From Candidatus Binatia bacterium (GTDB lineage: Bacteria; Desulfobacterota; Binatia; HRBIN30), in the NCBI GenBank assembly GCA_026415395.1, contig JAOAHD010000017.1:1-64000 (forward strand): a stretch of DNA of 64,000 nucleotides. The letters run 5' to 3'. The notes beneath the pieces are model-generated. The model searched no databases. It was not told the origin of the DNA and worked only from the letters and a program-made list of their open reading frames with translations. Below, in pieces: positions 1 to 8,369 of this stretch (positions are counted from its first letter, which is position 1; the number at the start of each line of letters is the position of its first letter). The position numbers and the translations under genes are program-made.

Positions 1-42
1 GACGAAGTGCCTATCGAGGTGGAAAGTCCGGCAACTCCGTGA
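1..42 (+). CDS. C-terminal end of a gene cut by the window edge
   Basis: The first 13 codons are open in frame 1 and end at a TGA at 40-42. They encode an acidic, proline-containing tail (DEVPIEVESPATP). Nothing more can be said about the product because its body lies outside the window. A chance open stretch this short cannot be excluded, so this is only a plausible gene end. Confidence 0.3.
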   Translation, partial: DEVPIEVESPATP

Positions 43-561
43 CCGCGGCGAGTCCGCCGCCACGCCCCGACGGAATGTTGCTTCGAGACGCAACGCGTGT
101 GGAGTGCGGTGGCAGCGGCCACGGATGCTGCCGTGTTTGCAGAATGCCGCGGCGGCCGCTGGCACCGCTGTACTTGCCGGCGCGCGACGGGGCGCCCCGT
201 GGGGGGGAGAACCGGGGACTGCTCCCACGCAGCGCCGAATCGCGTAGGTGTTCCGTGCTTTGGTGCGGGTGAATTCTGTGGGTGTCCAGTATTTGGTCCG
301 GTATTTCGGGCCGTACTCCTGCTTGCGGCTCGCTCCTCGCTATTTCTCCTCGCCGCTCGCTGCTCGCGGCTGGCCCTTTTTTTGCCGCGCAGGGTGGTAT
401 TGCATCCCATTAGGGTTGTGGAGAGCGGCGCCATCCGGTACAGAAGGGCTTGTCTCGTCGTGGCCCTGTCGTAGGGGGTTGAGTTGAAGAGACGGGGCTG
501 CGCCCTGGCGCAAGCCGAATATGAGGTCCGCTGAAAGGACGTGGAAGGGAAAGGAACAAGC
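43..561. other. Intergenic region with repeat debris, no convincing gene
   Basis: Several frames are open here, but they encode arginine- and cysteine-rich low-complexity peptides typical of GC-rich non-coding DNA. The stretch holds a 14-base perfect palindrome at 187-200. It also holds a 15-base element at 280-294 that recurs near 16011, followed by pyrimidine-rich, CGCTCG-containing sequence resembling what follows the second copy. It looks like dispersed-repeat or decayed mobile-element material in front of the desaturase gene. Confidence 0.5.
280..294 (+). repeat. GGGTGTCCAGTATTT repeat, copy 1
   Basis: The 15-base string GGGTGTCCAGTATTT occurs here on the plus strand and again on the minus strand at 16011-16025. 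At both sites it is followed by pyrimidine-rich sequence containing a CGCCGCTCG block. It is probably the conserved edge of a dispersed repeat family. I cannot tell whether it is a transposon end. Confidence 0.45.
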
Positions 562-1506
562 GTGAGCGAATCAATGCGAGCAACAGAGGGAGTCATGCCA
601 AGAGGGAGCCAATCCACACAGCCGTGGTGGGCGATTGCGCTGTCGAGCCTGCCGTTCTTCGGTGTGCACGTGGCTTGCCTTGCCGTGTTTTGGGTGGGGT
701 GGTCGTGGGTGGCGCTCGCCGCATGCGCGCTCACCTACGCGGTGCGGGTGTTCGCCATTGGTGCTGCCTACCATCGGTATTTTTCCCACCGCTCGTTCAA
801 AACCAGCCGCCCCATGCAGTTCCTGTTTGCCTTGCTCGGCACCACCGCGGTACAAAAGGGACCACTCTGGTGGGCGGCCCTACACCGCCACCATCATCGC
901 TACGCGGACACGGAAGAGGACATCCATCCGCCCACGGTGAAAGGGTTTTGGTGGGCTCACGTCGGCTGGATTTTGTCGCCCCGCTACGAAGCCACGCGCT
1001 GGCAGGCCATTCGGGATTTTGCTCGGTACCCAGAGCTCCGCTGGCTCAATCGTTACCACTTAGTGCCACCCATCGTTTTGGCTGTGCTGCTTTTTCTCAC
1101 GGGGTGGGCCCTGCAACATTGGGCGCCGAGTTTGGGCACCTCGTGCTGGCAGCTCCTCGTGTGGGGCTTCTTCGTGAGCACGGTGCTGCTGTGGCATGTC
1201 ACCTTTTGTGTGAATTCCCTCGCGCACGTGTTCGGCTGGCGCCGGTTCGAAACGCGCGACACCAGCCGAAACAGCTTTTGGTTGGCGCTCGCCACGTTTG
1301 GCGAAGGCTGGCACAATAACCACCATCGCTTCCCGGGGTCGGAGCGGCAGGGCATTTTTTGGTGGGAGGTGGACTTTACTCACTACATCCTGAAGCTGAT
1401 GGAGCGAGTCGGGCTCGTATGGGATTTGCGCTCGCCACCCGCGTGGGTTTACGAGCGCCGCAGGGCGAGCTTCGAGTCGGCAGTGCAAGGCGCCGCAGCC
1501 GACTGA
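562..1506 (+). CDS. Acyl-CoA/fatty acid delta-9 desaturase
   Basis: This is a membrane di-iron desaturase that introduces a cis double bond into saturated acyl chains. The three histidine boxes of the family are visible: HRYFSH near residue 71, HRHHH near 108 and HNNHH near 249 within GEGWHNNHHRFP. Hydrophobic segments lie between them. The length (314 residues) fits bacterial stearoyl-CoA-desaturase-like enzymes. The GTG at 562 is chosen because AAGGAA lies just upstream; an in-frame GTG at 541 and an ATG at 574 are alternatives. The gene stands alone and converges with the metal transporter at 1528-2223. The family call is secure; the exact substrate is unknown. Confidence 0.9.
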   Translation: MSESMRATEGVMPRGSQSTQPWWAIALSSLPFFGVHVACLAVFWVGWSWVALAACALTYAVRVFAIGAAYHRYFSHRSFKTSRPMQFLFALLGTTAVQKGPLWWAALHRHHHRYADTEEDIHPPTVKGFWWAHVGWILSPRYEATRWQAIRDFARYPELRWLNRYHLVPPIVLAVLLFLTGWALQHWAPSLGTSCWQLLVWGFFVSTVLLWHVTFCVNSLAHVFGWRRFETRDTSRNSFWLALATFGEGWHNNHHRFPGSERQGIFWWEVDFTHYILKLMERVGLVWDLRSPPAWVYERRRASFESAVQGAAAD

Positions 1507-1527
1507 GCCGCGCCTAGCCTGTGCAGT

Positions 1528-2223
1528 CTACAGCAGCAGCTCGTAGCCTAACAGCAAGCCCACGAGCACACTGGCTACCGCAGCCAGTCCTCGCAGCCGC
1601 CGCTGCCACAAGGCAAAGCGATGCCGCTGCCAGCGCAGCGGCGCGGTGAGAAGGAGGCCGAATGTCGCCATCCCCGCCGTGGAGCCCGCCCCGAAGGCAG
1701 CCAAATAGCACCAAGCTGCCAGCGAGCTCGGCTGAGTGGCGAGGACAAGCAAAAATAGTCCGGCGCTGCCGGCGAAGCCATGGAGCAGGCCGAAGGCGAG
1801 CGCTCGCAAATCCGCCGCACCGTGGTGGCTGTGTTCCGCGGTTCCTCCCTCATCACGGTAGTGCACATGCGGGTGGGCATGCCAACGATCACCGTGCCGG
1901 TGCACGTGCAGGTGCACCGTGTGGCCGCGCCCGAGTGCATAAAGTGTCGTAGCGCCGAGCCCCACCAGCGCGGTTGCGACAGCGAGCTCCATCCACCAGG
2001 TGAGCCAAGGCGGAAATGTGATCCCGAGGGTAATCACGGCAACGCCTGCGATTGCCAGTGCGGCGGTGTGGCCCAAACCCCACCACGCACCAACGGAGGC
2101 GGCCCGCCACCCGGCGCCGCTTTCGCTAGCGATCGTCGCCACTGCGACCAAGTGATCGGCGTCCAGGGCGTGCTTCACACCTAAGAGCAAGCCGGCCAGG
2201 GCGACGCCGACGAGGGAGAGCAT
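1528..2223 (-). CDS. NicO/HupE-type nickel/cobalt transporter
   Basis: This is a 231-residue polytopic membrane protein with about six hydrophobic segments. The first carries HALDADH, the H-x4-D-H metal-selectivity signature of the NiCoT superfamily. A cytoplasmic loop near residues 100-135 is very histidine-rich (HLHVHRHGDRWHAHPHVH), as often seen in metal-binding loops of these carriers. A second signature-like segment, LLHGFAGSAG, follows. It probably imports or exports Ni2+ or Co2+, but direction and metal cannot be read from sequence. No urease, hydrogenase or cobalamin gene is adjacent. A strong hairpin at 2244-2273 separates it from the upstream thiolase gene. Confidence 0.8.
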   Translation of the reverse strand: MLSLVGVALAGLLLGVKHALDADHLVAVATIASESGAGWRAASVGAWWGLGHTAALAIAGVAVITLGITFPPWLTWWMELAVATALVGLGATTLYALGRGHTVHLHVHRHGDRWHAHPHVHYRDEGGTAEHSHHGAADLRALAFGLLHGFAGSAGLFLLVLATQPSSLAAWCYLAAFGAGSTAGMATFGLLLTAPLRWQRHRFALWQRRLRGLAAVASVLVGLLLGYELLL

Positions 2224-2243
2224 CGTTCACCGCTGAACTTGGG

Positions 2244-2273
2244 GGGCAGGGGCGCTCGTGGCGGCCCCTGCCC
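2244..2273 (-). terminator. Hairpin downstream of the thiolase gene
   Basis: A perfect 10-bp stem (GGGCAGGGGC with GCCCCTGCCC) encloses a 10-base loop immediately after the thiolase stop at 2282. There is no clear uridine run on the minus strand after it. It may therefore act as a weak terminator or as an mRNA 3' stabiliser. Confidence 0.4.
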
Positions 2274-2281
2274 TACTCGCT

Positions 2282-3469
2282 TCAGACGTTCGCTTCCAGC
2301 AACGCGGCGGCACCCATGCCACCACCGATGCACATCGTCACAACGCCCCAGCGCTGTTTGCGCCGTCGCAGCTCGAGCAAAATGTGGCCGGTGAGACGCG
2401 CACCCGTCATGCCGTACGGGTGACCGATGGAAATCGACCCACCATTCGGGTTGAGCTTCTCCGGGTCGATGCCGAGGCGGTCGCGGCAGTACACCACTTG
2501 CGAGGCGAAGGCCTCGTTGAGTTCGATGATGTCGATGTCGTCGAGTTTCTTGCCGTGGCGTTTGAGCAACTTCGGCACAGCAAACACCGGGCCGATCCCC
2601 ATCTCGTCCGGCTCGCACCCGGCAAACACGCAACCGCGGAAAAAGCCGAGCGGCTCGATGCCGAGTTGTTGCGCGCGTTCCGTGGACATGAGCACGACCA
2701 CCGCCGCACCGTCGGCAAACTGCGAGGCGTTGCCGGCGGTCACCGTGCCGCCCTCTTTGAATGCAGGCGGCAGTTTGGCGAGCGCCTCGAGGGTCGTGTC
2801 GGGGCGATTGCACTCGTCGCGATCGACGGTGACGGTTTTCATCGAGCGTTCGCCGGTGGCTTTGTCCACCACTTCCATTTGCACCGTCATCGGCACGATT
2901 TCATCCTTGAACTTTCCCGCCTTTTGTGCCGCGGCGGTGCGTTGTTGCGAGAGCAAGGCGTACTGGTCTTGCGCTTCGCGGCTAATTTTGTAGCGCTCGG
3001 CCACCACCTCGGCCGTAAGGCCCATGGGCATATAAATCTCGCGCTTGTGGTCGAGCAGCCACGGGTTGAACAGGTCCTTCTTGTTGAAGTCGTTTTGCAG
3101 CATGGTGATGGACTCGAGCCCGCCGGCTACCACAGCGTCCGCTCCTTCGAGTTGGATCATATGGGCGGCCACCATGACGGCGTTCAGGCCCGAGGAGCAA
3201 AAGCGGCTCACCGTGCCGCCAGGGATGTCGACCGGCAGTCCGGCCATGATGGCAACGTTGCGGCCGACGTTGAACCCTTGCGGGCCCTCGGGAAAGCCCG
3301 TGCCCATGATCACATCGTCAATCTCCCGCACGTCGAGCTGCGGGACTTTTTTCAGCGCTTCGCGCACGCAGTGCGCGGCCATGTCGTCCGGACGCGTCTT
3401 GTTGAACGACCCACGGAACGACTTTGCCAAGCCCGTGCGCGCCACGGCAACGATTGCGGCTTCTTTCAT
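2282..3469 (-). CDS. Acetyl-CoA acetyltransferase / 3-ketoacyl-CoA thiolase
   Basis: This is a thiolase of 395 residues, the usual family length. The nucleophilic cysteine sits at about residue 91 in RFCSSGLNAVM. The NEAFA motif, the GGSISIGHPYGMTGAR histidine motif near 355 and the second catalytic cysteine in MCIGGGMG near 384 are all present. It catalyses thiolytic cleavage of 3-ketoacyl-CoA or the reverse condensation of two acetyl-CoA. The ATG at 3469 is preceded by AAAGGAG at ideal spacing; longer open reading upstream is ignored. It is a single gene, divergent from the transglycosylase. No beta-oxidation partner genes are adjacent, so catabolic and biosynthetic roles cannot be separated. 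Confidence 0.9.
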   Translation of the reverse strand: MKEAAIVAVARTGLAKSFRGSFNKTRPDDMAAHCVREALKKVPQLDVREIDDVIMGTGFPEGPQGFNVGRNVAIMAGLPVDIPGGTVSRFCSSGLNAVMVAAHMIQLEGADAVVAGGLESITMLQNDFNKKDLFNPWLLDHKREIYMPMGLTAEVVAERYKISREAQDQYALLSQQRTAAAQKAGKFKDEIVPMTVQMEVVDKATGERSMKTVTVDRDECNRPDTTLEALAKLPPAFKEGGTVTAGNASQFADGAAVVVLMSTERAQQLGIEPLGFFRGCVFAGCEPDEMGIGPVFAVPKLLKRHGKKLDDIDIIELNEAFASQVVYCRDRLGIDPEKLNPNGGSISIGHPYGMTGARLTGHILLELRRRKQRWGVVTMCIGGGMGAAALLEANV

Positions 3470-3582
3470 GTCTCGCTCCTTTACCCTGGGAAAACTCCAG
3501 CCTACTTTCTCCACCCCCCTCATGGAATTCAAGCGCAGTCAGCGCTTCTGTTCCGGTTATGGGGGCGTTAGCCTTGGCCGGG

Positions 3583-5481
3583 ATGCGTTGGCATAGCTGG
3601 GTTCGAACCCTTAGTGCAACCGCGGCGTTGGCAGCAGTCGGCGTGTGGGCGCTCGCGGCGCCGGCGGCGGAAAAGACCATCCACGTGCCCGTGGAGCTTC
3701 CGCCGGCTCTGGTGCGCGAGGCGCTGATGGCGCAGTTGTTCACCACGGCCACCGGCAAAGCGGTGATTTGGGACGACGGCAGCGGTTGCCGCTTCCTCAA
3801 GCTACGCGAGCCGGTGGTCGATGTGCACGCGGCTCGGCTGCGCATACGCAGCCGAGCCGAGGCCCGCGTGGGAACCCCGATTGGCGAGCAATGCATTGCT
3901 CCGATCGACTGGGACGGAATCTTGGAAGTGCACGAGGAGCCGCTGCTCAGCGAAGATGGGCGGACAGTCACGTTTCGCGTCGTCGATTCGGCGCTGTTGG
4001 ATCCAAACGGTAAACAGCCGTTCTTCTCCAACCGCATTTGGGCGCTGGTGAAAGAGCGCGCTCACCCGCGCTTCGAAACTGTGGAGGTGCGGCTCGGACA
4101 AGCGGTCGATGAACTTCGAGAAGTCTTGCCGCTCTACCTTCCGCATCGAGAGCGCGAGGCCGTGGATCGCATGCTGGCTTCGCTTCGCTTCCAAGAGGTA
4201 AGCATCGCGGCCACAGGGTTGCGCGCGGTCTTGGCATTCAGCGTACCCTTGCTCGAGCAGCCCACCCCCGCACCCGAGCCAACGTTGACGCCGGAGGAAC
4301 TCGAGCGCTGGCAGCAGGCATTGGATCGCTGGGACGCCTTTCTCACGTACACCGTCAAGTTCGTTTGGGCCGACTCGTTGATTCGCGAGTTGCGCCAACC
4401 GTTGGCCGACGTGCTGTTGGAAGGCCGCTACGATTTGCTGGAGGCGCTTGCGCCCGGTGAGCCTGGAGCACCGGATCCTGTGCCTGGCCTCTTCGTACGC
4501 ACCTGGGAGCGCCTCGCTCCGGTGCTGCGCGAAATCGCCGTGCGGCAAAAGGGGCAAGAGGCCATACGGTACCTAAGCTTCATCAGCGCAGGGGATGCAC
4601 TGGTCGCGTTGCAGGAGGCAGGGCCGGGGATCGGTGTCGACTTAAGTGCAGATGGGCTGCGACGTCTCGCGCGCATTTTGGCACCCGCGGATGTGCGCGA
4701 TCCCTTACGGTTCGATACCGCGGTGGATCCCGAGCTGCGCACGCTGCTAGGGTTTGGTCCGCCCCTTCCGCCCCCGGATCTGAGTGGCATGCCGCCAAAC
4801 GAAGAGTCACGCTCGTGGTGGTGGCGCTGGCTTGCACCGCGCATCGCCTGGGCGAGCGAGCCGCCGGCGCGTGCGGCCTTGGAGCAGTGGCTGGCCACAC
4901 CGGATCGCCTCGGCGAGTACTTGCCGCGCGTGCATCGCGTGTTGCAACAAAGTACGGAAACGGCGCTGCAGGCGGGCAACCTAGCGGCGGAGTACCAGGG
5001 CGTGTTTCGCAGCATCGTGCTCGCCACCGCGTGGCAGGAAAGCTGTTGGCGGCAATTCGTGCAGCAAAAGGGGCAAATTACCTACATCCGTTCAGCGGTG
5101 GGCTCTTCTGGGCTCATGCAAGTCAATGAACGCGTGTGGCGCGGCGTGTACGACCTGCGCGGCATTCGCTGGGATATTGCCTATAACGCCCGTGCGGGCA
5201 CAGAGATTTCACTGCACTATTTGCAAGATTACGCCATCGCTCGCGGCGAGCATCGGCAACCAGGAGGAATGGATAACCTCGCCCGTGCTACCTACGCGGT
5301 GTACAACGGCGGTCCGGGTCATCTCGCCCGCTATCGCAACGACCGCACCAAGCCTGCCCTCAAGAAAATCGACACCTTGTTTTGGCAAAAGTACCAAGCT
5401 GTGCGCCGCGGCGAAACGTTGGTCGAGGTGGCGCGCTGCCTCGGGGGTGACGGAGCCGTCGGGTCCGTAGGATCACAGTGA
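3583..5481 (+). CDS. SLT-domain lytic murein transglycosylase
   Basis: This secreted 632-residue protein has an N-terminal signal-like segment (MRWHSWVRTLSATAALAA) and a long central region of unknown fold. Its C-terminal SLT (goose-lysozyme-like) domain lies at about residues 480-600. The catalytic glutamate is in WQESCWRQF, followed by SSGLMQVNERVW and NARAGTEISLHYL, the standard order of SLT motifs. It should cleave the MurNAc-GlcNAc bond with 1,6-anhydro product formation. The start is uncertain: ATG 3559 is also in frame. mltG begins 12 bases after its stop, so the two murein lytic enzymes are probably co-transcribed. The large unassigned N-terminal region is unusual. Confidence 0.8.
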   Translation: MRWHSWVRTLSATAALAAVGVWALAAPAAEKTIHVPVELPPALVREALMAQLFTTATGKAVIWDDGSGCRFLKLREPVVDVHAARLRIRSRAEARVGTPIGEQCIAPIDWDGILEVHEEPLLSEDGRTVTFRVVDSALLDPNGKQPFFSNRIWALVKERAHPRFETVEVRLGQAVDELREVLPLYLPHREREAVDRMLASLRFQEVSIAATGLRAVLAFSVPLLEQPTPAPEPTLTPEELERWQQALDRWDAFLTYTVKFVWADSLIRELRQPLADVLLEGRYDLLEALAPGEPGAPDPVPGLFVRTWERLAPVLREIAVRQKGQEAIRYLSFISAGDALVALQEAGPGIGVDLSADGLRRLARILAPADVRDPLRFDTAVDPELRTLLGFGPPLPPPDLSGMPPNEESRSWWWRWLAPRIAWASEPPARAALEQWLATPDRLGEYLPRVHRVLQQSTETALQAGNLAAEYQGVFRSIVLATAWQESCWRQFVQQKGQITYIRSAVGSSGLMQVNERVWRGVYDLRGIRWDIAYNARAGTEISLHYLQDYAIARGEHRQPGGMDNLARATYAVYNGGPGHLARYRNDRTKPALKKIDTLFWQKYQAVRRGETLVEVARCLGGDGAVGSVGSQ

Positions 5482-5493
5482 CGGAGTCGCGGA

Positions 5494-6513
5494 ATGCAAC
5501 GAAAAGCTCTGCGGCTGGCGGTGTTCAGTGTCTTCGCTGCGCTAGCGTCCGGCGGGTGGTCCTGGTGGGACATGCACCGCCAGCGCTCACTTCCACCCGA
5601 GGGCCTCTTTCTGCGGGTCGAACCAGGCGACACGCTCAGCGGTGTAGCCACTGAACTTGCTGAGGGCGGGTTTCTCGCGACTACTTGGAACCTGAAGCTA
5701 TGGGGCAAAGCGCTCGGGAGCGACCGCAGGTTGCGTCCTGGCGACTACCTGTTTCAGGCCCCGCTTTCGCCACGGCAACTGTTGGCGGAACTCGAAGCGG
5801 GTCGCCTCGGCCGCCACGAACTCTTGGTTCGCGAGGGCGACACGGTGGCCGAGGTTGCCGCACAATTCGCCGCCAGGGGCTTTGGCGGTGCGGACGTCCT
5901 GCGCTGCGCCCTGCAAAACGATGCGCTGCGCGCACGGGTCGGTAACCCGCCCACTGGCCTTGAGGGCTATCTCTTTCCCGACACCTATTACTTTGCCTGG
6001 AGCGATGAACCGGAGGTCATCGTCGCCGCCATGCTCGACCGTTTCCAGGAGCGTACCCGGGATTTGCATCCCGCCCGCCAGCGGCTGGGTTTGAGCGTGC
6101 ACGAAATGGTTACGCTCGCGTCGATCATCGAAAAGGAAACGGGCGTGGCCGACGAGCGCCCCTTGGTGTCCGCCGTGTTTCACAACCGGCTGCGTGCGGG
6201 AATGAAATTGCAGGCGGATCCCACGGCGATCTATGGACAAGAAAGGCAAGGGCCACCGGACCGTGCGGATCTCGAGGCCGAGCACGCCTACAACACCTAC
6301 CGGCACTTCGGACTCCCTCCCGGTCCGATTTGCAATCCGGGACGGGCCGCGCTGGAAGCAGCGGTGAACCCGGCACCAGTGGACTACCTCTACTTTGTCG
6401 CCCGAGGCGACGGCACGCACGCCTTTGCACGCTCCCTCGAGGAGCACAATCGCAACGTGGCACGCTGGCGGGGCAATAGCGCTGCCGCCCCACCATCACG
6501 GCCGCGCAGGTGA
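5494..6513 (+). CDS. mltG: Endolytic transglycosylase MltG
   Basis: This is a YceG/MltG-family inner-membrane lytic transglycosylase of 339 residues. It has one N-terminal membrane segment, a LysM-like region (LRVEPGDTLSGVATEL, near residues 40-55), and a catalytic domain. The domain contains EKETGVADERPLVSAVFHNR near residue 215, with the conserved catalytic Glu, then GMKLQADPTAIYG and NTYRHFGLPPGPICNPG. It trims nascent glycan strands. GGAG precedes the ATG. It follows the SLT-domain gene closely and ends 3 bases before the convergent last gene of the oxidase operon. The usual partner tmk/holB is absent. Confidence 0.93.
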   Translation: MQRKALRLAVFSVFAALASGGWSWWDMHRQRSLPPEGLFLRVEPGDTLSGVATELAEGGFLATTWNLKLWGKALGSDRRLRPGDYLFQAPLSPRQLLAELEAGRLGRHELLVREGDTVAEVAAQFAARGFGGADVLRCALQNDALRARVGNPPTGLEGYLFPDTYYFAWSDEPEVIVAAMLDRFQERTRDLHPARQRLGLSVHEMVTLASIIEKETGVADERPLVSAVFHNRLRAGMKLQADPTAIYGQERQGPPDRADLEAEHAYNTYRHFGLPPGPICNPGRAALEAAVNPAPVDYLYFVARGDGTHAFARSLEEHNRNVARWRGNSAAAPPSRPRR

Positions 6514-6516
6514 TTT

Positions 6517-6798
6517 CTAGGCTTCCAACGGCACGCGCTTTGGTGCTGCGTCTCCCACGTGGCCTGCTGGGGCAACGGCTCCGTGCTGGCACCGTGCCTC
6601 GATGCGAATCCACAGCAAGATGCCGGCAAAGAGCACAAACGGCAGCAGCGAAAGAAGCACGGCGGTGCCGAAGTAGGCCCACAGTTGCCGCTGCTCGGCG
6701 GCAAAACACACCGAGCATGCGCTGGCAGCCACCGGCACCGTCAACACCACAAGCGGCAGCCACACCGCTTGAAGCAACGTCTTCGCTCGTCCGGCCAT
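6517..6798 (-). CDS. Small membrane protein with CSVC motif, last gene of the oxidase operon
   Basis: This 93-residue protein has an N-terminal signal or anchor segment ending near VAASA, then CSVC, and a second hydrophobic helix (FGTAVLLSLLPFVLFAGILL). The tail is soluble and charged. The ATG has GAGGGTGAC just upstream and lies 12 bases after the stop of the second subunit III. The Cys-x2-Cys at the presumed periplasmic membrane face, together with its position in the cox operon, suggests a metal- or redox-related assembly role. That is inference; I do not recognise the family. Confidence 0.65.
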   Translation of the reverse strand: MAGRAKTLLQAVWLPLVVLTVPVAASACSVCFAAEQRQLWAYFGTAVLLSLLPFVLFAGILLWIRIEARCQHGAVAPAGHVGDAAPKRVPLEA

Positions 6799-6809
6799 GT
6801 CACCCTCGC

Positions 6810-7415
6810 TCACGAGAGGTACACGAGCACATATAATACCGGCCACACGCCGACAACAAAGTACCAGAAAAGCCGTACCGCACGGAACCCGTCGGCAGTC
6901 AGTCTTCCAGAATCGAGCTGCGACGATGCCCACACGAGCGCGACGATCGCTGCCAAGGCGTGAGCGGCGTGGGTGCCGACGATCAGGTAAAAGAACGAGC
7001 CGTAGGGCCCGGACCGCATGGTGAGCCCGTAGGCCAACAAGCGTGCCCATTCCATTCCCTGCACGCTCACGAACACAACACCCAAGGCTGCGGCCAGTAA
7101 GCTACGCCGCCGCACCGCGGCGAGCGCTGCACCCGAAGAGACTGCTCGGGCGGCGCTCCACAGCACCAAGCCGCTCGCCATCAAGACAATGGTATTCACC
7201 GCTGTAACTTCCACCGGCAAGCGCGGCTGTCCGGGTGGTGGCCACGATCCTAACCAGCGCGCCTTCACCACGAGGAAGGCGCTAATCAATCCGGCAAAAA
7301 ACATTACCTCGGTGGCAAGAAACAGAAGCATCCCCAAAACTGCGTTGGGAACGCCCAAGCTTCCCTTGCGGGTGGGAAGGGACCATGCCACCGTCGCCAC
7401 CGTGCCTCCGCACAC
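6810..7415 (-). CDS. Second cytochrome c oxidase subunit III-like protein
   Basis: This is a heme-copper oxidase subunit III family protein of 201 residues with five or so membrane helices. Family features are LGMLLFLATEVMFFAGLISA near residue 30, VQGMEWARLL near 115 and the histidine-containing VGTHAAHALAAIVAL near 145. It differs from the coxC product encoded just upstream, so the operon carries two subunit III-like proteins. The start is a GTG that directly abuts the TGA of the subunit IV gene (TGAGTG), which implies coupled translation. It could be the main subunit III of a split pair or an accessory assembly protein. Confidence 0.8.
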   Translation of the reverse strand: MCGGTVATVAWSLPTRKGSLGVPNAVLGMLLFLATEVMFFAGLISAFLVVKARWLGSWPPPGQPRLPVEVTAVNTIVLMASGLVLWSAARAVSSGAALAAVRRRSLLAAALGVVFVSVQGMEWARLLAYGLTMRSGPYGSFFYLIVGTHAAHALAAIVALVWASSQLDSGRLTADGFRAVRLFWYFVVGVWPVLYVLVYLS

Positions 7416-7757
7416 TCAGTGATGCGCAGCAGGCGGTGTTTGCGCTTGCCGCACATGCTGCCAGTTTTGCCCACCGCTCGCCAGCACGTCCGGTGCGACT
7501 CCGGCAAACAGCAAGCCCATGAACGCCAACATGGTCAAGAGCAGATACCAAATGTAGCGCCGCTCGATATTCAGATGCATGAAGTACGCCGCCACCATGG
7601 TCGCCTTTACCGCGGCGACGCCGAACGCCGTGAGAATGGTAAGCCACGGATGGCCAAGCAGTGGGCCCACCACGCTAATGGCGAACAGCACCAACAAGGC
7701 GATGTACACCTTCACGTAGTCCGGATGGCTGCCGTACTCTCGTGCCTGTGCGCCCAT
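7416..7757 (-). CDS. Cytochrome c oxidase subunit IV (prokaryotic COX4 family)
   Basis: This 113-residue protein has three hydrophobic helices. It includes TAFGVAAVKATMVAAYFMHL, the typical bacterial subunit IV segment in which a lysine and histidine sit inside the helices. It lies between coxC and the second subunit III in a contiguous operon. Bacterial subunit IV helps assemble or stabilise the CuB site of the oxidase. The ATG at 7757 lies 5 bases past the coxC stop. Confidence 0.85.
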   Translation of the reverse strand: MGAQAREYGSHPDYVKVYIALLVLFAISVVGPLLGHPWLTILTAFGVAAVKATMVAAYFMHLNIERRYIWYLLLTMLAFMGLLFAGVAPDVLASGGQNWQHVRQAQTPPAAHH

Positions 7758-7762
7758 GCGCT

Positions 7763-8353
7763 TCACCTCGCGATGTAAAACAACGGGAACAAGAAGATCC
7801 ATACGGCGTCGACAAAGTGCCAGTAAATGCCGATGAGTTCGACGCGGTGCAAATTCCTTCCGCGCGCGGCGTCGCGCGCCACCAGCCACAAGATCACCAT
7901 GCCGGCCAACACATGGAGTCCGTGCAGTCCCGTGGCGGTGTAATAAAAGGTCCAAAACAAATCGCGGTAAATCGTGAAGCCGTGGCGGATCTCCCCGCTC
8001 CACTCCAGCGCCTTCACGCCGAGAAACACCAGGCCTCCCAAGACCGTGAGTCGCAAGAAGCGAGCGGCTTTCTGCCCGTCACGATGTTCTGCCGCTTGGT
8101 GCCCCAAGACCGCAAACAAGCTCGAGGTGAGCAGAACAAACGTATTGAAACCACCCGCCCACACATTCGTGTGGCTCGCCTCATCGGCCCAATGCGGGTG
8201 GTGCAACCGGAACATGATGTAGCTTGCCAGCAGCCCGCCGAAGATGACGATCTCCGACGCCAGCACCCACCACAACGCCAAGCGGCCGGTGGGGATGCCG
8301 GTGGCGCTGCGGCGCGTTGCCAGCGGAATGGGAAATTCGCTTGCGTGACTCAC
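7763..8353 (-). CDS. coxC: Cytochrome c oxidase subunit III
   Basis: This 196-residue membrane protein has five helices. Subunit III hallmarks are WWVLASEIVIFGGLLASYIM, LKALEW-like (LGVKALEWSGEIRHG) and the histidine-rich YYTATGLHGLHVLAGMVIL followed by YWHFVDAVWIFLFPLFYI. The GTG start at 8353 has a perfect AAGGAG 6 bases upstream, which sets the start well inside the longer open frame. It follows coxA by 16 bases. It is the short form lacking the first two helices, common in SoxM/ctaE-like operons. Confidence 0.9.
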   Translation of the reverse strand: MSHASEFPIPLATRRSATGIPTGRLALWWVLASEIVIFGGLLASYIMFRLHHPHWADEASHTNVWAGGFNTFVLLTSSLFAVLGHQAAEHRDGQKAARFLRLTVLGGLVFLGVKALEWSGEIRHGFTIYRDLFWTFYYTATGLHGLHVLAGMVILWLVARDAARGRNLHRVELIGIYWHFVDAVWIFLFPLFYIAR

Positions 8354-8369
8354 CGTTCTCTCCTTTTCC

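Noticed and set aside
39-487. Several overlapping small open frames at the left end
   Set aside because: The products are Arg/Cys-rich low-complexity peptides without ribosome sites or family features.
2258-3571. Long plus-strand open frame opposite the thiolase gene
   Set aside because: It is antisense to a well-supported thiolase with all motifs; its histidine-rich translation has no family features and is a GC-driven shadow.
3599-3610. GGGTTCGAACCC resembling a tRNA T-arm
   Set aside because: No acceptor stem or anticodon arm fits around it, and it lies within the start of the transglycosylase gene.
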